Source: Streptomyces sp. ITFR-16 (lineage in GTDB: Bacteria; Actinomycetota; Actinomycetes; Streptomycetales; Streptomycetaceae). From it: a stretch of DNA of 64,000 nt. Under the pieces are notes generated by a model. It saw nothing but the letters and a program-made list of their open reading frames with translations, was not told where the DNA came from and searched no databases. The position numbers and the translations under genes were made by a program. Positions 8,458 through 16,391 of the stretch are shown piece by piece. The stretch lies in assembly GCF_031844705.1 (NCBI RefSeq), contig NZ_CP134609.1, positions 4,278,001 to 4,342,000 of the forward strand, written 5' to 3'. The number at the start of each line of letters is the position of its first letter. Position 1 is the first letter of the stretch.

Positions 8458-8687
8458 CTTCGTCATTGAGACTCCCGGAATGGAATGAGGCGGAGTGATC
8501 TACGGATGCGCCGGTGGGGACGGGCGCGGCGGCGTCGGGGACGTCAGCGGGGCCCGGCACGCTCTCACTCGTAAATCGGCGTCAGGAAGAACACCACAAG
8601 GACGTTACCCGGTTCGGCCGGCCCCGCACGCCAGGCCCTTGTCCCGCCCGCCGGACCGGGGTCGTGGGCCGTCGGCCGCGGCGTCGA

Positions 8688-9188
8688 TCACGCGGAACGC
8701 TCCAGTGTCGCGCGCCAGACGGGGCTGTCGACGTAGTGGTTGTCGAAGCGCTCCGAGGACTCGGCGATCTCCTTCGGGTCCGCCTCGCCGCGCATCACCC
8801 GGCCGAGCAGGCGCAGGTAGTCGAACCTGCCCATGCCGGGCGTGAAGACGAAGAGGACATCCGCTTCGCAGCCCGGGGCGGCCGCGAAGGCGTGCGGGGT
8901 GTGGGGAGGCACCGCGAGGAAGTCGCCCTCCTCGAGGACGGTGACCTCCTCGCCCACCAGGACCTGGAGGGCCCCGCTGATCACGAAGAACAGTTCCGTC
9001 GCCCGGGTGTGGAAGTGGGCCGGTGCCCCTGGCGCGTCCTTGGCGAAGGCGGACCGGTAGCTCGTGACGCCACCTGCTGTGCCGTCCGAGTCGGCCAGAA
9101 GCGTCATCACGCTGCTCGGATCGGCGCAGGTCTCGGCGTCCGCGTGGCGGGTCAGGAGCGCCGGCTGCGGGGTCTTGGACGTGGACAT
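8688..9188 (-). CDS. Cupin-domain protein
   Basis: 166 residues. I chose the ATG at 9188 (MSTSKTPQPA) because GGAGG lies eight bases upstream; another ATG 15 bases earlier is weaker. A single cupin barrel is seen with motif 1 AHFHTRATELFFVISG (metal ligands His-His-Glu) and motif 2 LAVPPHTPHAFAA. Proteins of this kind are often quercetinase-like dioxygenases or small-molecule binding proteins; the substrate is not evident. It is divergent from a MarR regulator, and two identical operator-like boxes sit between them, so it is probably controlled by that regulator. Confidence 0.85.
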   Translation of the reverse strand: MSTSKTPQPALLTRHADAETCADPSSVMTLLADSDGTAGGVTSYRSAFAKDAPGAPAHFHTRATELFFVISGALQVLVGEEVTVLEEGDFLAVPPHTPHAFAAAPGCEADVLFVFTPGMGRFDYLRLLGRVMRGEADPKEIAESSERFDNHYVDSPVWRATLERSA

Positions 9189-9221
9189 GGTGGTCGCCTC
9201 CATGTAGTTCAGCCTTGATAG

Positions 9222-9235
9222 TCTTAACGTTGAGA
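9222..9235. promoter_or_regulatory. MarR-type operator copy 1
   Basis: TCTTAACGTTGAGA, a near-palindrome centred on AACGTT, repeated exactly at 9268-9281. It lies in the cupin/MarR intergenic region near the cupin start. Confidence 0.65.
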
Positions 9236-9267
9236 TAAAAGCAGTCAGGCCTCTTCAGCGTCAAGTC

Positions 9268-9281
9268 TCTTAACGTTGAGA
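9268..9281. promoter_or_regulatory. MarR-type operator copy 2
   Basis: Exact second copy of TCTTAACGTTGAGA, 46 bases from the first and 27 bases before the marR start. A half copy (CCGTTGAGAGG) follows at about 9288-9298. The arrangement suits joint autoregulation and control of the divergent cupin gene. Confidence 0.65.
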
Positions 9282-9307
9282 AGGTCTCCGTTGAGAGGAG
9301 TGCGGCA

Positions 9308-9814
9308 ATGGGCGACACCGTGGACGCGATCATCGGCCAGTGGGCCAAGGAGCGCCCCGACGTGGTGGAGGACCTCTGGCCGGTCGAGCTCTTCGCGCGG
9401 ATCCAGCGGCTGGCGCGCGTGGTCGACAAGTCGGCCAGGGCCTCGGCCGCGGCGCACGGGGTGGAGCACGGCGAGTTCGACGTACTCACCACGCTTCAGC
9501 GCTCCGGGCCGCCCTACGCCCTCACCGCCGGCGCCTTCCTCAAGGCGTCCATGGTGACCTCCGGCGCGATCACCAACCGCATCGACAGGATGGAGGCCAA
9601 GGGCCTGGTCGAGCGGGTACGCGAAGGCGACGACCGGCGCACGGTCAAGATCCGCCTCACCGAGCACGGACACGAGGTCACCCGGGCCGCGTTCGCCGAC
9701 CATCTGGCGAACTACGCACAGCTGCTCGCCGACGTGGACCGCGACGTGGTCGAGAAGACCGCCCAGGGACTCCGCCAGGTGCTGGAGACCCTGGGGGACA
9801 CGGCCCCCAGGTGA
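9308..9814 (+). CDS. MarR-family transcriptional regulator
   Basis: 168 residues, with GAGAGGAG before the ATG. A dimerisation helix (WPVELFARIQRLARVVDK) precedes a winged helix: GEFDVLTTLQRSGPPYALTAG, then MVTSGAITNRIDRMEAKGLVERV as recognition helix, and DRRTVKIRLTEHGHEV as the wing. MarR proteins repress genes until a phenolic or oxidative signal binds. Its likely targets are itself and the cupin gene, through the two boxes between them. Confidence 0.92.
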   Translation: MGDTVDAIIGQWAKERPDVVEDLWPVELFARIQRLARVVDKSARASAAAHGVEHGEFDVLTTLQRSGPPYALTAGAFLKASMVTSGAITNRIDRMEAKGLVERVREGDDRRTVKIRLTEHGHEVTRAAFADHLANYAQLLADVDRDVVEKTAQGLRQVLETLGDTAPR

Positions 9815-9825
9815 GGACCGTCCGA

Positions 9826-10213
9826 CGGGCGGTCCCCGCCCCGAGTCGGCCACATCCTGCCGGCGAAGAGGCCGGTGGCGGCCACAGCGAGCAGCAGGAA
9901 GACGCCCGGAAACGCGATGTCGTGGAGCACGCGAACACGGACGTGGGCGACGACCGCTCCGGCGAAGAAGCCGGCCGGCCCCACCCCTGCCGCCAGTCCG
10001 AGCAGAGGAACTCCGAGGAGCCCGACGACGAGACCGGCGGGCGCCCGCCGGCTTGAGGGTCGCGAGGTACGGCAGCGTCGCCGGCGGGACCCGCACCTCG
10101 GCCGAGTCGGCGAGCACGAGCGATGCGCGGGCGTGGTCCGCGACGGCCATGAACCCGCTCGCGGCGGCGCAGGTGATCGTGGCGAGCAGCTGAGCGAGGT
10201 GCATGAGCCGCAC
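9826..10213 (-). pseudogene. DoxX-like membrane protein gene, frameshifted
   Basis: The frame starting at 10213 (MRLMHLAQLLATITCAAASG) is good DoxX-like sequence to LATLKPAG. It continues in a second frame as AGLVVGLLGVPLLGLAAGVG, then DIAFPGVFLLLAVAATGLF. Removing one C in the GC-rich run near 10036-10051 rejoins the frames as LKPAGAAGLVVGLLG, with four membrane helices as expected for the family. It is therefore either a real pseudogene or a single-base sequence error in a GC run. It is convergent with marR. The exact 3' end is uncertain. Confidence 0.7.
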
Positions 10214-10496
10214 GCCCCCGCGAACACGAACGTCTCCGGCGCGAGGTCAGGGTCGGCGCCGTAACGCACCATCTGCAGGCCCATGGCGCCGGGCGGACAC
10301 CCATTGGCGACGCTCGAAATCACCACCTGCGGCCACCAGCGGGAAGCAGATCACGAGAATCACGCTGCGCGCAGCGCAACCGGACGACGACTACGCAGCA
10401 TGTGACGCGCAGACAATCGCTGGTCGCACGGTGGCAGGGCGGGACCCGGAGACCGGACTTGACCCTCACGCCGCGTGAGGCCGGAGGGTCGGGTGC
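10214..10496. other. Intergenic stretch with possible gene remnant
   Basis: No intact gene is visible in these 283 bases. On the minus strand a short open stretch near 10220-10320 (VANGCPPGAMGLQMVRYGAD and onward) looks protein-like and may be the remains of a gene once upstream of the DoxX-like gene. I could not assign it. Confidence 0.3.
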
Positions 10497-11033
10497 ATGA
10501 GCGACTACTACAACGCGTTCGAGACGAGTCCCGTGCCTGCTCCCGGCCCGGACGCGGTTCCGCCGGAGCCGTTCCGCGGCATCTATGGCATGCCCGCGTT
10601 CGTGACGATCCCCACGAGCGATCTGGCGGCGTCGGTGGACTTCTGGATTCGAGGCCTCGGCTTCTTCGAGCTGTTCAGTGTCCCCGGCACGCTGGTGCAT
10701 CTGCGCCGGTGGGCGTTCCAGGACGTACTCCTCGTCTTGGCGGCGAGCGTTCCGGAGCAGCCACCGGCGATGAGCTTCAGCTTCTCGGGCGTGCTCAGCC
10801 AGATCGCCCCCGTTGCCGAGGCATGCCGTGCGATGCGCCCGAACTCGGTCGACGGTCCGCACGACACTCCTTGGAACACCCGCGACGTGGAGGTGATCAC
10901 GCCCGAGAACGCACGGGTCGTCTTCACCGCGGCGAAGCCCTTTGATCCGGCGAGTCAGGAGGCGCGGAACCTTGCAGCCATCGGGATCACTCCACCCGGC
11001 GACGGTGGCCGCGACAATGGAGGGCATGCCTGA
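10497..11033 (+). CDS. VOC-superfamily protein (glyoxalase/bleomycin-resistance type)
   Basis: 178 residues. The core begins YGMPAFVTIPTSDLAASVDF and continues with WIRGLGFFELFSVPG, the typical first beta-alpha-beta-beta-beta unit of a VOC fold. The second unit ends DVEVITPENARVVFTAAKPF. VOC proteins bind or modify small molecules, often metal-dependent, and several sequester antibiotics. Its 3' end overlaps the MerR/TipAS gene, so the two are co-transcribed and probably share a ligand. Confidence 0.85.
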   Translation: MSDYYNAFETSPVPAPGPDAVPPEPFRGIYGMPAFVTIPTSDLAASVDFWIRGLGFFELFSVPGTLVHLRRWAFQDVLLVLAASVPEQPPAMSFSFSGVLSQIAPVAEACRAMRPNSVDGPHDTPWNTRDVEVITPENARVVFTAAKPFDPASQEARNLAAIGITPPGDGGRDNGGHA

Positions 11034-11829
11034 TGCCATCGACGCCGACGGCCTGACCGTCGGGCAGGTCTCGGCGCGTCTGGACGTGACAGTCCGCGCG
11101 CTGCACCACTGGGACGAGAAAGGCCTCGCGCGCCCGTCGCTGCGCACGGCTGCCGGCTATCGGCTCTACACCACGGGCGATCTGGAACGCCTGCACCGCA
11201 TCGTCGTCTACTGCGAGCTCGGCCTCGGCCTGGACAGGATTCGGGCCCTCCTGGACGACTCGACCGCAGACGTGCCCGGCGCCTTGCGCGCACAGCGCAC
11301 CCAGGTTGCCGAACGGATCGACCGCCTCCAGCAGCTCACCGCCGGACTGGACCGCATGATCGACGCCCACGAGCGCGGCCTGCTGCTGACCATCGAGCAG
11401 CAGGCCACGGTCTTCGGCCCCCAGTGGAACCCGGACTGGCCGGCCCAAGCCCGTCAGCGCTACGGAGCCACGAAGCAATGGCTGCAGTACGCCGAACGCT
11501 CGGCCTCTCGCAGCCCGGAGGCATGGCAGGACATCGCCGACGCCGTCAACGACTTCGACCGCACCCTCGCGGATGCGCTGGACGCCGGCGTCACCCCTGG
11601 CAGCCCCGAAGCGAACCGGCTCGCCGAGCGCCACCGCGAGGTCTTCGCTCCGTACTTCCCCCTCACCAGACAGATGCAGGTCTGCCTCGGCCGCAAGCTC
11701 GAAGCCGACCCGGGCTTCGCCGCCCACTACGACACCATCCGCGCAGGCCTCGCCCCATGGCTCCGTCACATCATCGACGCCAACGCACGCGCCCACGGCG
11801 TCGACCCCGACACGGCGACCTGGGAGTAA
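11017..11829 (+). CDS. MerR-family regulator with TipAS-type ligand domain
   Basis: 270 residues from ATG 11017 (an ATG at 11026 is also in frame but too close to its GGAGGG). The MerR winged helix begins LTVGQVSARLDVTVRALHHW and continues through AGYRLYTTGDLERLHRI. A coiled-coil dimerisation helix follows (VAERIDRLQQLTAGLDRMID). From about residue 120 the C-terminal domain (QWNPDWPAQARQRYGATKQW and onward) resembles the TipAS antibiotic-binding fold seen in TipA-like and thiopeptide-responsive regulators. It overlaps the stop of the VOC gene by 17 bases. Confidence 0.88.
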   Translation: MEGMPDAIDADGLTVGQVSARLDVTVRALHHWDEKGLARPSLRTAAGYRLYTTGDLERLHRIVVYCELGLGLDRIRALLDDSTADVPGALRAQRTQVAERIDRLQQLTAGLDRMIDAHERGLLLTIEQQATVFGPQWNPDWPAQARQRYGATKQWLQYAERSASRSPEAWQDIADAVNDFDRTLADALDAGVTPGSPEANRLAERHREVFAPYFPLTRQMQVCLGRKLEADPGFAAHYDTIRAGLAPWLRHIIDANARAHGVDPDTATWE

Positions 11830-11971
11830 GGGGCGGGCCCGGAAGCCGGCCGCCAGTGGCGGGAGCATCCGCATGACATTCGTACGGGGGCGTCACCAGG
11901 CCCACCGGTCACCGCAATCGGTCGCGAACACGAACCCGCCGAGAGGGCGCATGTTCCGGGCGGCCGGGTGG

Positions 11972-12373
11972 TCAGAGAGGAACAACGCGGACCTGGTTGC
12001 CGCAGAGCTTGGTCATGTCGTCGCTGTCGGACGTCAGGAGGGCGACCGGTTTCGGCTGGCGTAGGGCGACTTCGGCAACCGTGGCGTCGATGGCGTACTT
12101 GTGCCCGTGCAGTCCGGCGCCTTTGAGCAGCTCCGCTGCCGCTTTCGCCGCGTGCTCGGTGACCGGCTCCACTTTGACACGGGAGAGCGCCCAGTTCAGG
12201 CGAGGCATGTTGGTGCGGGAGTGGGTGACTTCCACAATGGTGTTCGCCCCGATCACCAGATCGGCTCCCATGTCGTGGAAGACCTGAAGCATCGCGAGGA
12301 ACTTACGATCCTGCGCGATCCATGCGGAGAGCCCTTCCGAGTCCAGGACGACGGTCTCGATGCGCTCGCTCAC
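11972..12373 (-). CDS. PIN-domain toxin (VapC-like)
   Basis: 133 residues. Acidic residues sit at PIN positions: VVLDSEGLSAW near the start, VIGANTIVEVTHS in the middle, YAIDATVAEVALRQ, and LLTSDSDDMTKLCG at the end. That is the usual set of Asp/Glu that binds Mg2+ for RNase activity. Its start overlaps the antitoxin stop by four bases (ATGA), giving coupled translation from the promoter ahead of the antitoxin. Confidence 0.8.
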   Translation of the reverse strand: MSERIETVVLDSEGLSAWIAQDRKFLAMLQVFHDMGADLVIGANTIVEVTHSRTNMPRLNWALSRVKVEPVTEHAAKAAAELLKGAGLHGHKYAIDATVAEVALRQPKPVALLTSDSDDMTKLCGNQVRVVPL

Positions 12374-12618
12374 GCGGCGTCCGCGTCCTTTGCCGGGCCG
12401 GCAGCGCCGAAGATCTTCGCGCGGGCCTCGGCGAGCTCCTCATCGCTGAAGGGGCCGTTCTCCTCCTCGTGCCGACGGAGGTCGTCCCCCAATAGCTGGT
12501 GCCGGATCTGGCGGGCCACGGCTTCCGCCACGTAGCCGGAGACGTTGTCCGTGAGCTTGCGAAGCTCCGCCACCTGGTCGCTGGGCAGCGTGACGGTGAT
12601 GCGGGTCGTTGAGGACAT
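12370..12618 (-). CDS. Ribbon-helix-helix-type antitoxin
   Basis: 82 residues starting MSSTTRITVTLPSDQVAELR. That is a beta strand followed by two helices, as in CopG/MetJ-type antitoxins. NVSGYVAEAVARQIRH forms the second helix, and an acidic C-terminus (EENGPFSDEELAEARAK) probably wraps the toxin. It is followed by the PIN toxin gene with a four-base overlap, and a perfect palindrome lies eight bases before its start. Confidence 0.8.
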   Translation of the reverse strand: MSSTTRITVTLPSDQVAELRKLTDNVSGYVAEAVARQIRHQLLGDDLRRHEEENGPFSDEELAEARAKIFGAAGPAKDADAA

Positions 12619-12625
12619 ACAGGAA

Positions 12626-12641
12626 GCATACTGGAGTATGC
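12626..12641. promoter_or_regulatory. Palindromic operator of the toxin-antitoxin pair
   Basis: GCATACTGGAGTATGC: two perfect 7-base arms around GG, just ahead of the antitoxin start. Type II antitoxins normally bind such a site to repress their own operon. Confidence 0.75.
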
Positions 12642-12856
12642 GCAGGATGGCCTGGGTTTCTGTGCCCGACCCGAACGGTCTAGATTCCATGATCCGAGGG
12701 GCCTGTGGTGCCGGCTGGGCGCAGTGGTGGGAATCATCGGCCGTTTGGATCTTGTGTCGACGGCCTGCTCGGCCGCAGAGCACAGGCACGCATCGAGCCC
12801 GACGCAGCACCTGAAAGCCCGTGGCGGTGTAGCAGTGGCTTCGGCACCATCCCCAT

Positions 12857-13486
12857 GTGATGGTGATGCAACCCGTTCTGGAGATCTCCGCCGCCGACGA
12901 CTTCGCGCTCTGGCCGGTCGGCGAGCAGGAATCGTACGGCTACCTCGTGCTGAACGAGGAGCTGACTCCGGCGGAAGTCGGCACGGCGGGCATGCAGATC
13001 GCCGACCGCAACGGCTTCGAGCCGGAGGAGGAGCACGGGCCGTGCCCGACCGACCCGCTCGGCACATTTCTGCACGGGCTGCTCACCATGCCTGATCTGT
13101 TCGCCGCAGGAGGGTTCCGGGTGACCGACACCACTACCGGAACTGTCTTCGTCGAGCCGGGCTGCTGCAACGGCCTGGAGACCTGGCGGGACTGGCTGGA
13201 GGTGCTCGACGGCAGCGGCTGCTCCTACTTCGGCCACGATCCGTCGTCGGTGGCCGAACGCGTTGGCGACATGGTCCGGCTGACATTCGACGCCTACGGG
13301 ACGGGCGGCAGCCCGGTGATCGAGCTGTCGGTAGACCAGGTACGCAGGCTCGTCGCGGGCGCGCAGCAGGATGTTCAGGACTTCGTCGGCCTTGCCGGAA
13401 TGTGGGCTGAACAACACCTGCCGGTACACGCCGCCGCCGTCACTGCCGCCCTGGCACGGGCACTGGACACGGTGCCCGCACAATGA
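12857..13486 (+). CDS. Hypothetical protein
   Basis: 209 residues; possible starts are GTG 12857, ATG 12860 and ATG 12866, none with a clear ribosome binding site. The protein is acidic and soluble. It has a Cys pair (EPGCCNGLETWRDWLEVLDG) and a C-terminal helix pair (VRRLVAGAQQDVQDFVGLAG). I do not recognise the family. The length, acidity and compact single domain resemble immunity-like or adaptor proteins of streptomycete accessory regions, but nothing proves that. It overlaps the next gene by four bases, so both are one operon. Confidence 0.65.
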   Translation: MMVMQPVLEISAADDFALWPVGEQESYGYLVLNEELTPAEVGTAGMQIADRNGFEPEEEHGPCPTDPLGTFLHGLLTMPDLFAAGGFRVTDTTTGTVFVEPGCCNGLETWRDWLEVLDGSGCSYFGHDPSSVAERVGDMVRLTFDAYGTGGSPVIELSVDQVRRLVAGAQQDVQDFVGLAGMWAEQHLPVHAAAVTAALARALDTVPAQ

Positions 13487-14148
13487 CCAGCTTCCTGACC
13501 CACCGGGCGCACGTGCACGACACCCACCTCCCCCTCCGCCGCCGGCACAGCGCGCTGCGGACCTGCCTCACCCTCTTTGCGCTGTACGGCTTCAGGGCGA
13601 CGTACCACCACCTCACGCTCAGCGCCGCGATCCCCCGACGGCTCGAGGCGGACCCGGACGCGCTGCTGCGGGCGGTGGAGGAACTGCATGAGGCCCGGGT
13701 GTTGTGGCTCGCGCGAGTGGAGGAGTACGCCGCGCAACGCCGGGCGGAGAAGCAGGCGGGACGGCGGGCTGTACCGAACCCGCGACCGTGGTGGCTGCGG
13801 AGCTGGTGGGAGGCCCCGAACCGAGCCTGGTACGAAGACCCGTTTCGCCATCCGTCGCTGCGGCTGGCCGAGTACGTCCGGCGACAGAACGCGATTCTGG
13901 ACGGCGCCGATCTCCCCGGCTGCCCAGCCTGCGGGGACGCGAGACCGCTGATGTCGAACTCGACCGGGCACGGCTGGGTGGAGCTGTGCCGTGGGTGCGC
14001 GTGGGTGCCGACGCCATGTCCGTGCGGGCAGCGGCACCGGTGCGTGCCGGAGACCCCGTTCAACTGGAACGGGATCTGGCAGCGGGCGCACATGAGCGAT
14101 GACGGCACGCCGAACCCACACTGGCCTGCGGGCCAGCCAGTTGGATGA
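13483..14148 (+). CDS. Hypothetical protein with Cys-rich zinc-ribbon-like C-terminus
   Basis: 221 residues. The N-terminal half is helical and basic (LRRRHSALRTCLTLFALYGF, then RRLEADPDALLRAVEELHEA). The C-terminal half has three closely spaced Cys sets, LPGCPACGDARP, LCRGCAWVP and CPCGQRHRC, which could bind one or two zinc ions. It begins inside the stop of the previous gene (ATGA). The family is unknown to me. The zinc-binding end points to nucleic-acid or protein binding. Confidence 0.65.
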   Translation: MTSFLTHRAHVHDTHLPLRRRHSALRTCLTLFALYGFRATYHHLTLSAAIPRRLEADPDALLRAVEELHEARVLWLARVEEYAAQRRAEKQAGRRAVPNPRPWWLRSWWEAPNRAWYEDPFRHPSLRLAEYVRRQNAILDGADLPGCPACGDARPLMSNSTGHGWVELCRGCAWVPTPCPCGQRHRCVPETPFNWNGIWQRAHMSDDGTPNPHWPAGQPVG

Positions 14149-14229
14149 TCGTGAAGGCCGTTCATCGGCTCCGCCCTGACGCCGATGGCCCCGCGCCCAC
14201 TGGAGGTGGCGGAGGAGGCAGCCGGCCGT

Positions 14230-15597
14230 CTACGTATCACTGAGGCGGATGGCCATTGCGGTTCCGTCAGCCCGGATCGAGACCGCGTTCCAGTCCTTCG
14301 CCGTGCTGTGCTGCGGCCACTCGTCTCGCAGGTCGTACGTGTGACGGCGGTACTCGTTGACGTGCCCCTTGCGAAGGTGGTCGTAGAGGCCGGCGTGAAG
14401 CCCGGAGAACGCTTCGACCCGGACGCCGTTGAGGCGGTAAATGTGATCGGTGCCGACGAAGTCAATGCCGTGGATGCGGTGAGCGGCATCTCGTATCTTG
14501 CCCGTGCGGGCAAGACTGTCGTGATGGAAGTGGCGTCGTCCCTGGTCCGTCGTGAGGTACTGCCCGGTCGGCTTTCCCCCGCCGGTGAAAGCGGTCAGCA
14601 TCGCTGCTGCGGTGCGCGCCAGAACGATGTTGAACCAGGTGAAGTCTTCGGGGACCACATGAAACCCCGGGAGGGTCTCAGCAGAACCATCCTCGTACCT
14701 GACGGCGTCGGCCATCAGGTTTCCCCGGTTCAGGACGAGGTCCAGGTCGGCTCCCGGTTTCCCCGCCGCCGGGTTCAGCGCAGTCGTGCCGGGCGCCTCC
14801 AGAGCGTGCAGGACGAGGCTCTCCTTCGAGGGGATCTCCGTGCCGATGAGCAGGTAGGGCACGGACCCGTAGGGCCCGATGTGCACCGACTCGACGTGCG
14901 CACTGGCGTTGCTGAGCTGTTTGTACACCTGGTGCACACTGCTGTGGGTGCCCTTGGAGGCCAGCAGGAGGACCTTGGACGGCTGCCCGGGTCGCCAGGC
15001 TTCGACGAAGAAATGCGGCCGACGCTGCAGCGCTTCTGGGCGAGGCCCGTCGCCGGTCCCCAGCTTGGGCCAGCCGGCCTTCAGCGCTATGTCCGCCGGG
15101 ATGATGGAGACGAGATGGCCGGGATAACGGGACCTGACGATCGCCTCGGCCAACAGCGAGGCGAATCCGGCACCGATCTCCCCCGACTGCGTGGCCTTGT
15201 AGAAGCGCAGAAGGTCGCGGCCCTCGGACGACAGTTTCAGGTACTGCCCGTGGTTCTGCTCCAGGGCCTGGCTGTATCGCAGACTTCCCCAGTGCTCCGC
15301 GAGCCCTCGCCCGGCCCCCTGCCGCGACACCGCCGCGCCAAGTCCCATGGCGTGCAGAAGCTGCCACGGGGTGATGGTCAGCGATCGCGGAGCCTTCCTG
15401 ACGGTTCGGAAGTCGCTGCGCCTGCGCAGCGGGCGGTGCTTCTTGGCGCTGCGCTTCTCGTCCTCCTCCGCCGTTGCCCCGTGCACCTCCGCGGTCAGTT
15501 CGCGAGATGAGCGGACCTGGACATGAGCGTCGACAGCCAGCTCATCCAGGATCTGAGTGGTGGCCTTCGACCCGTCTTCGATTCCGTCCTCTTTCAC
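14230..15597 (-). CDS. Hypothetical protein, about 455 residues
   Basis: GTG 15597 is chosen because GAAGGG lies six bases upstream; an open frame continues to 15669 without a ribosome binding site. After a charged, disordered-looking first 70 residues (KRSAKKHRPLRRRS), a long globular region starts SLTITPWQLLHAMGLGAAVS. A central segment, RPHFFVEAW then KVLLLASKGTHSS, has the spacing of an acid-strand-SxK element and could be a nuclease-like core. That is only a guess. No signal peptide or membrane helix is seen. It lies alone between unknown plus-strand genes and a small membrane protein in the mobile region. Confidence 0.65.
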   Translation of the reverse strand: MKEDGIEDGSKATTQILDELAVDAHVQVRSSRELTAEVHGATAEEDEKRSAKKHRPLRRRSDFRTVRKAPRSLTITPWQLLHAMGLGAAVSRQGAGRGLAEHWGSLRYSQALEQNHGQYLKLSSEGRDLLRFYKATQSGEIGAGFASLLAEAIVRSRYPGHLVSIIPADIALKAGWPKLGTGDGPRPEALQRRPHFFVEAWRPGQPSKVLLLASKGTHSSVHQVYKQLSNASAHVESVHIGPYGSVPYLLIGTEIPSKESLVLHALEAPGTTALNPAAGKPGADLDLVLNRGNLMADAVRYEDGSAETLPGFHVVPEDFTWFNIVLARTAAAMLTAFTGGGKPTGQYLTTDQGRRHFHHDSLARTGKIRDAAHRIHGIDFVGTDHIYRLNGVRVEAFSGLHAGLYDHLRKGHVNEYRRHTYDLRDEWPQHSTAKDWNAVSIRADGTAMAIRLSDT

Positions 15598-15865
15598 CGG
15601 CGACCCTTCGTCGATGCGTACCGTTCGCGCGGACCGGACGACGGTAGGAACGGGTACAGGGGCGCACACAAGTACGCATGACGGGTGATGGCGAGAAACG
15701 CTTCGCGTCTTTCACTCTCAGGCAGTGCCTGATCAGGCCCCGCTGACACCGTACGGCAGCCGTCGTCAACCACATTCCCTGGCGAGCCGTTCCTGCTCAC
15801 GCTTGACCTGTACCCATCGCAATTCCGAGGGCGCTCGCGGCCACACACTCCGTGTTCTGGGCGTA

Positions 15866-16171
15866 TCACAGATGGTCGAGGGGTTCGGCCGCGTACGTGC
15901 CGTCGCCGAGCGGGGCATCGGTGAGCTCGAAGCGTTGAGACGAGTCGCCGAACCGAAGGGTGACGACGCTGCCGGGAGCCCGAGTGGTCTCGTGGTGAAG
16001 AAAGAAGCCGTCGGCGCCGGTGGTTCCGAGCAGGCTGAAGCGGCGCAGTACACGGGCAGGCGCCAGGGCGGTCCAGCGGCGCCGGCACAGCCGGCCGATC
16101 ACGGCGCCGAGGAAGGTGACAGCCAGACCGACTGCCATCGGAATCAGGAAGTTGTCGAAGAGCGCGGACAC
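15866..16171 (-). CDS. Small membrane-anchored hypothetical protein
   Basis: 101 residues from GTG 16171 (VSALFDNF). One membrane helix, FLIPMAVGLAVTFLGAVIG, comes right after the start and is followed by basic RLCRRRW. The rest is a small soluble domain (TLRFGDSSQRFELTDAPLGD) likely on the cytoplasmic side. A longer open frame reaches 16231 but has no ribosome binding site. The function is unknown. Confidence 0.5.
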   Translation of the reverse strand: MSALFDNFLIPMAVGLAVTFLGAVIGRLCRRRWTALAPARVLRRFSLLGTTGADGFFLHHETTRAPGSVVTLRFGDSSQRFELTDAPLGDGTYAAEPLDHL

Positions 16172-16391
16172 GGCGGCATCACTCCTGCGAGGCGGGTAGG
16201 GCCCGCCACTGCGACGGGCCGCGCCGACCATGCGGCGGACGGGGATTAGCCGCGCAACTCCCTGTTATCCAGGTTCTTTTCCAGGAAGCTTCTGCGAGCA
16301 GAACTGCAGCGTCTCATTGCCGCCTCGCGTCCTGGTGACCAGTGCGTTTGCGCTTTGCAGTCGCTTGAGTCGCATAGGTACGGTCCCCGCC

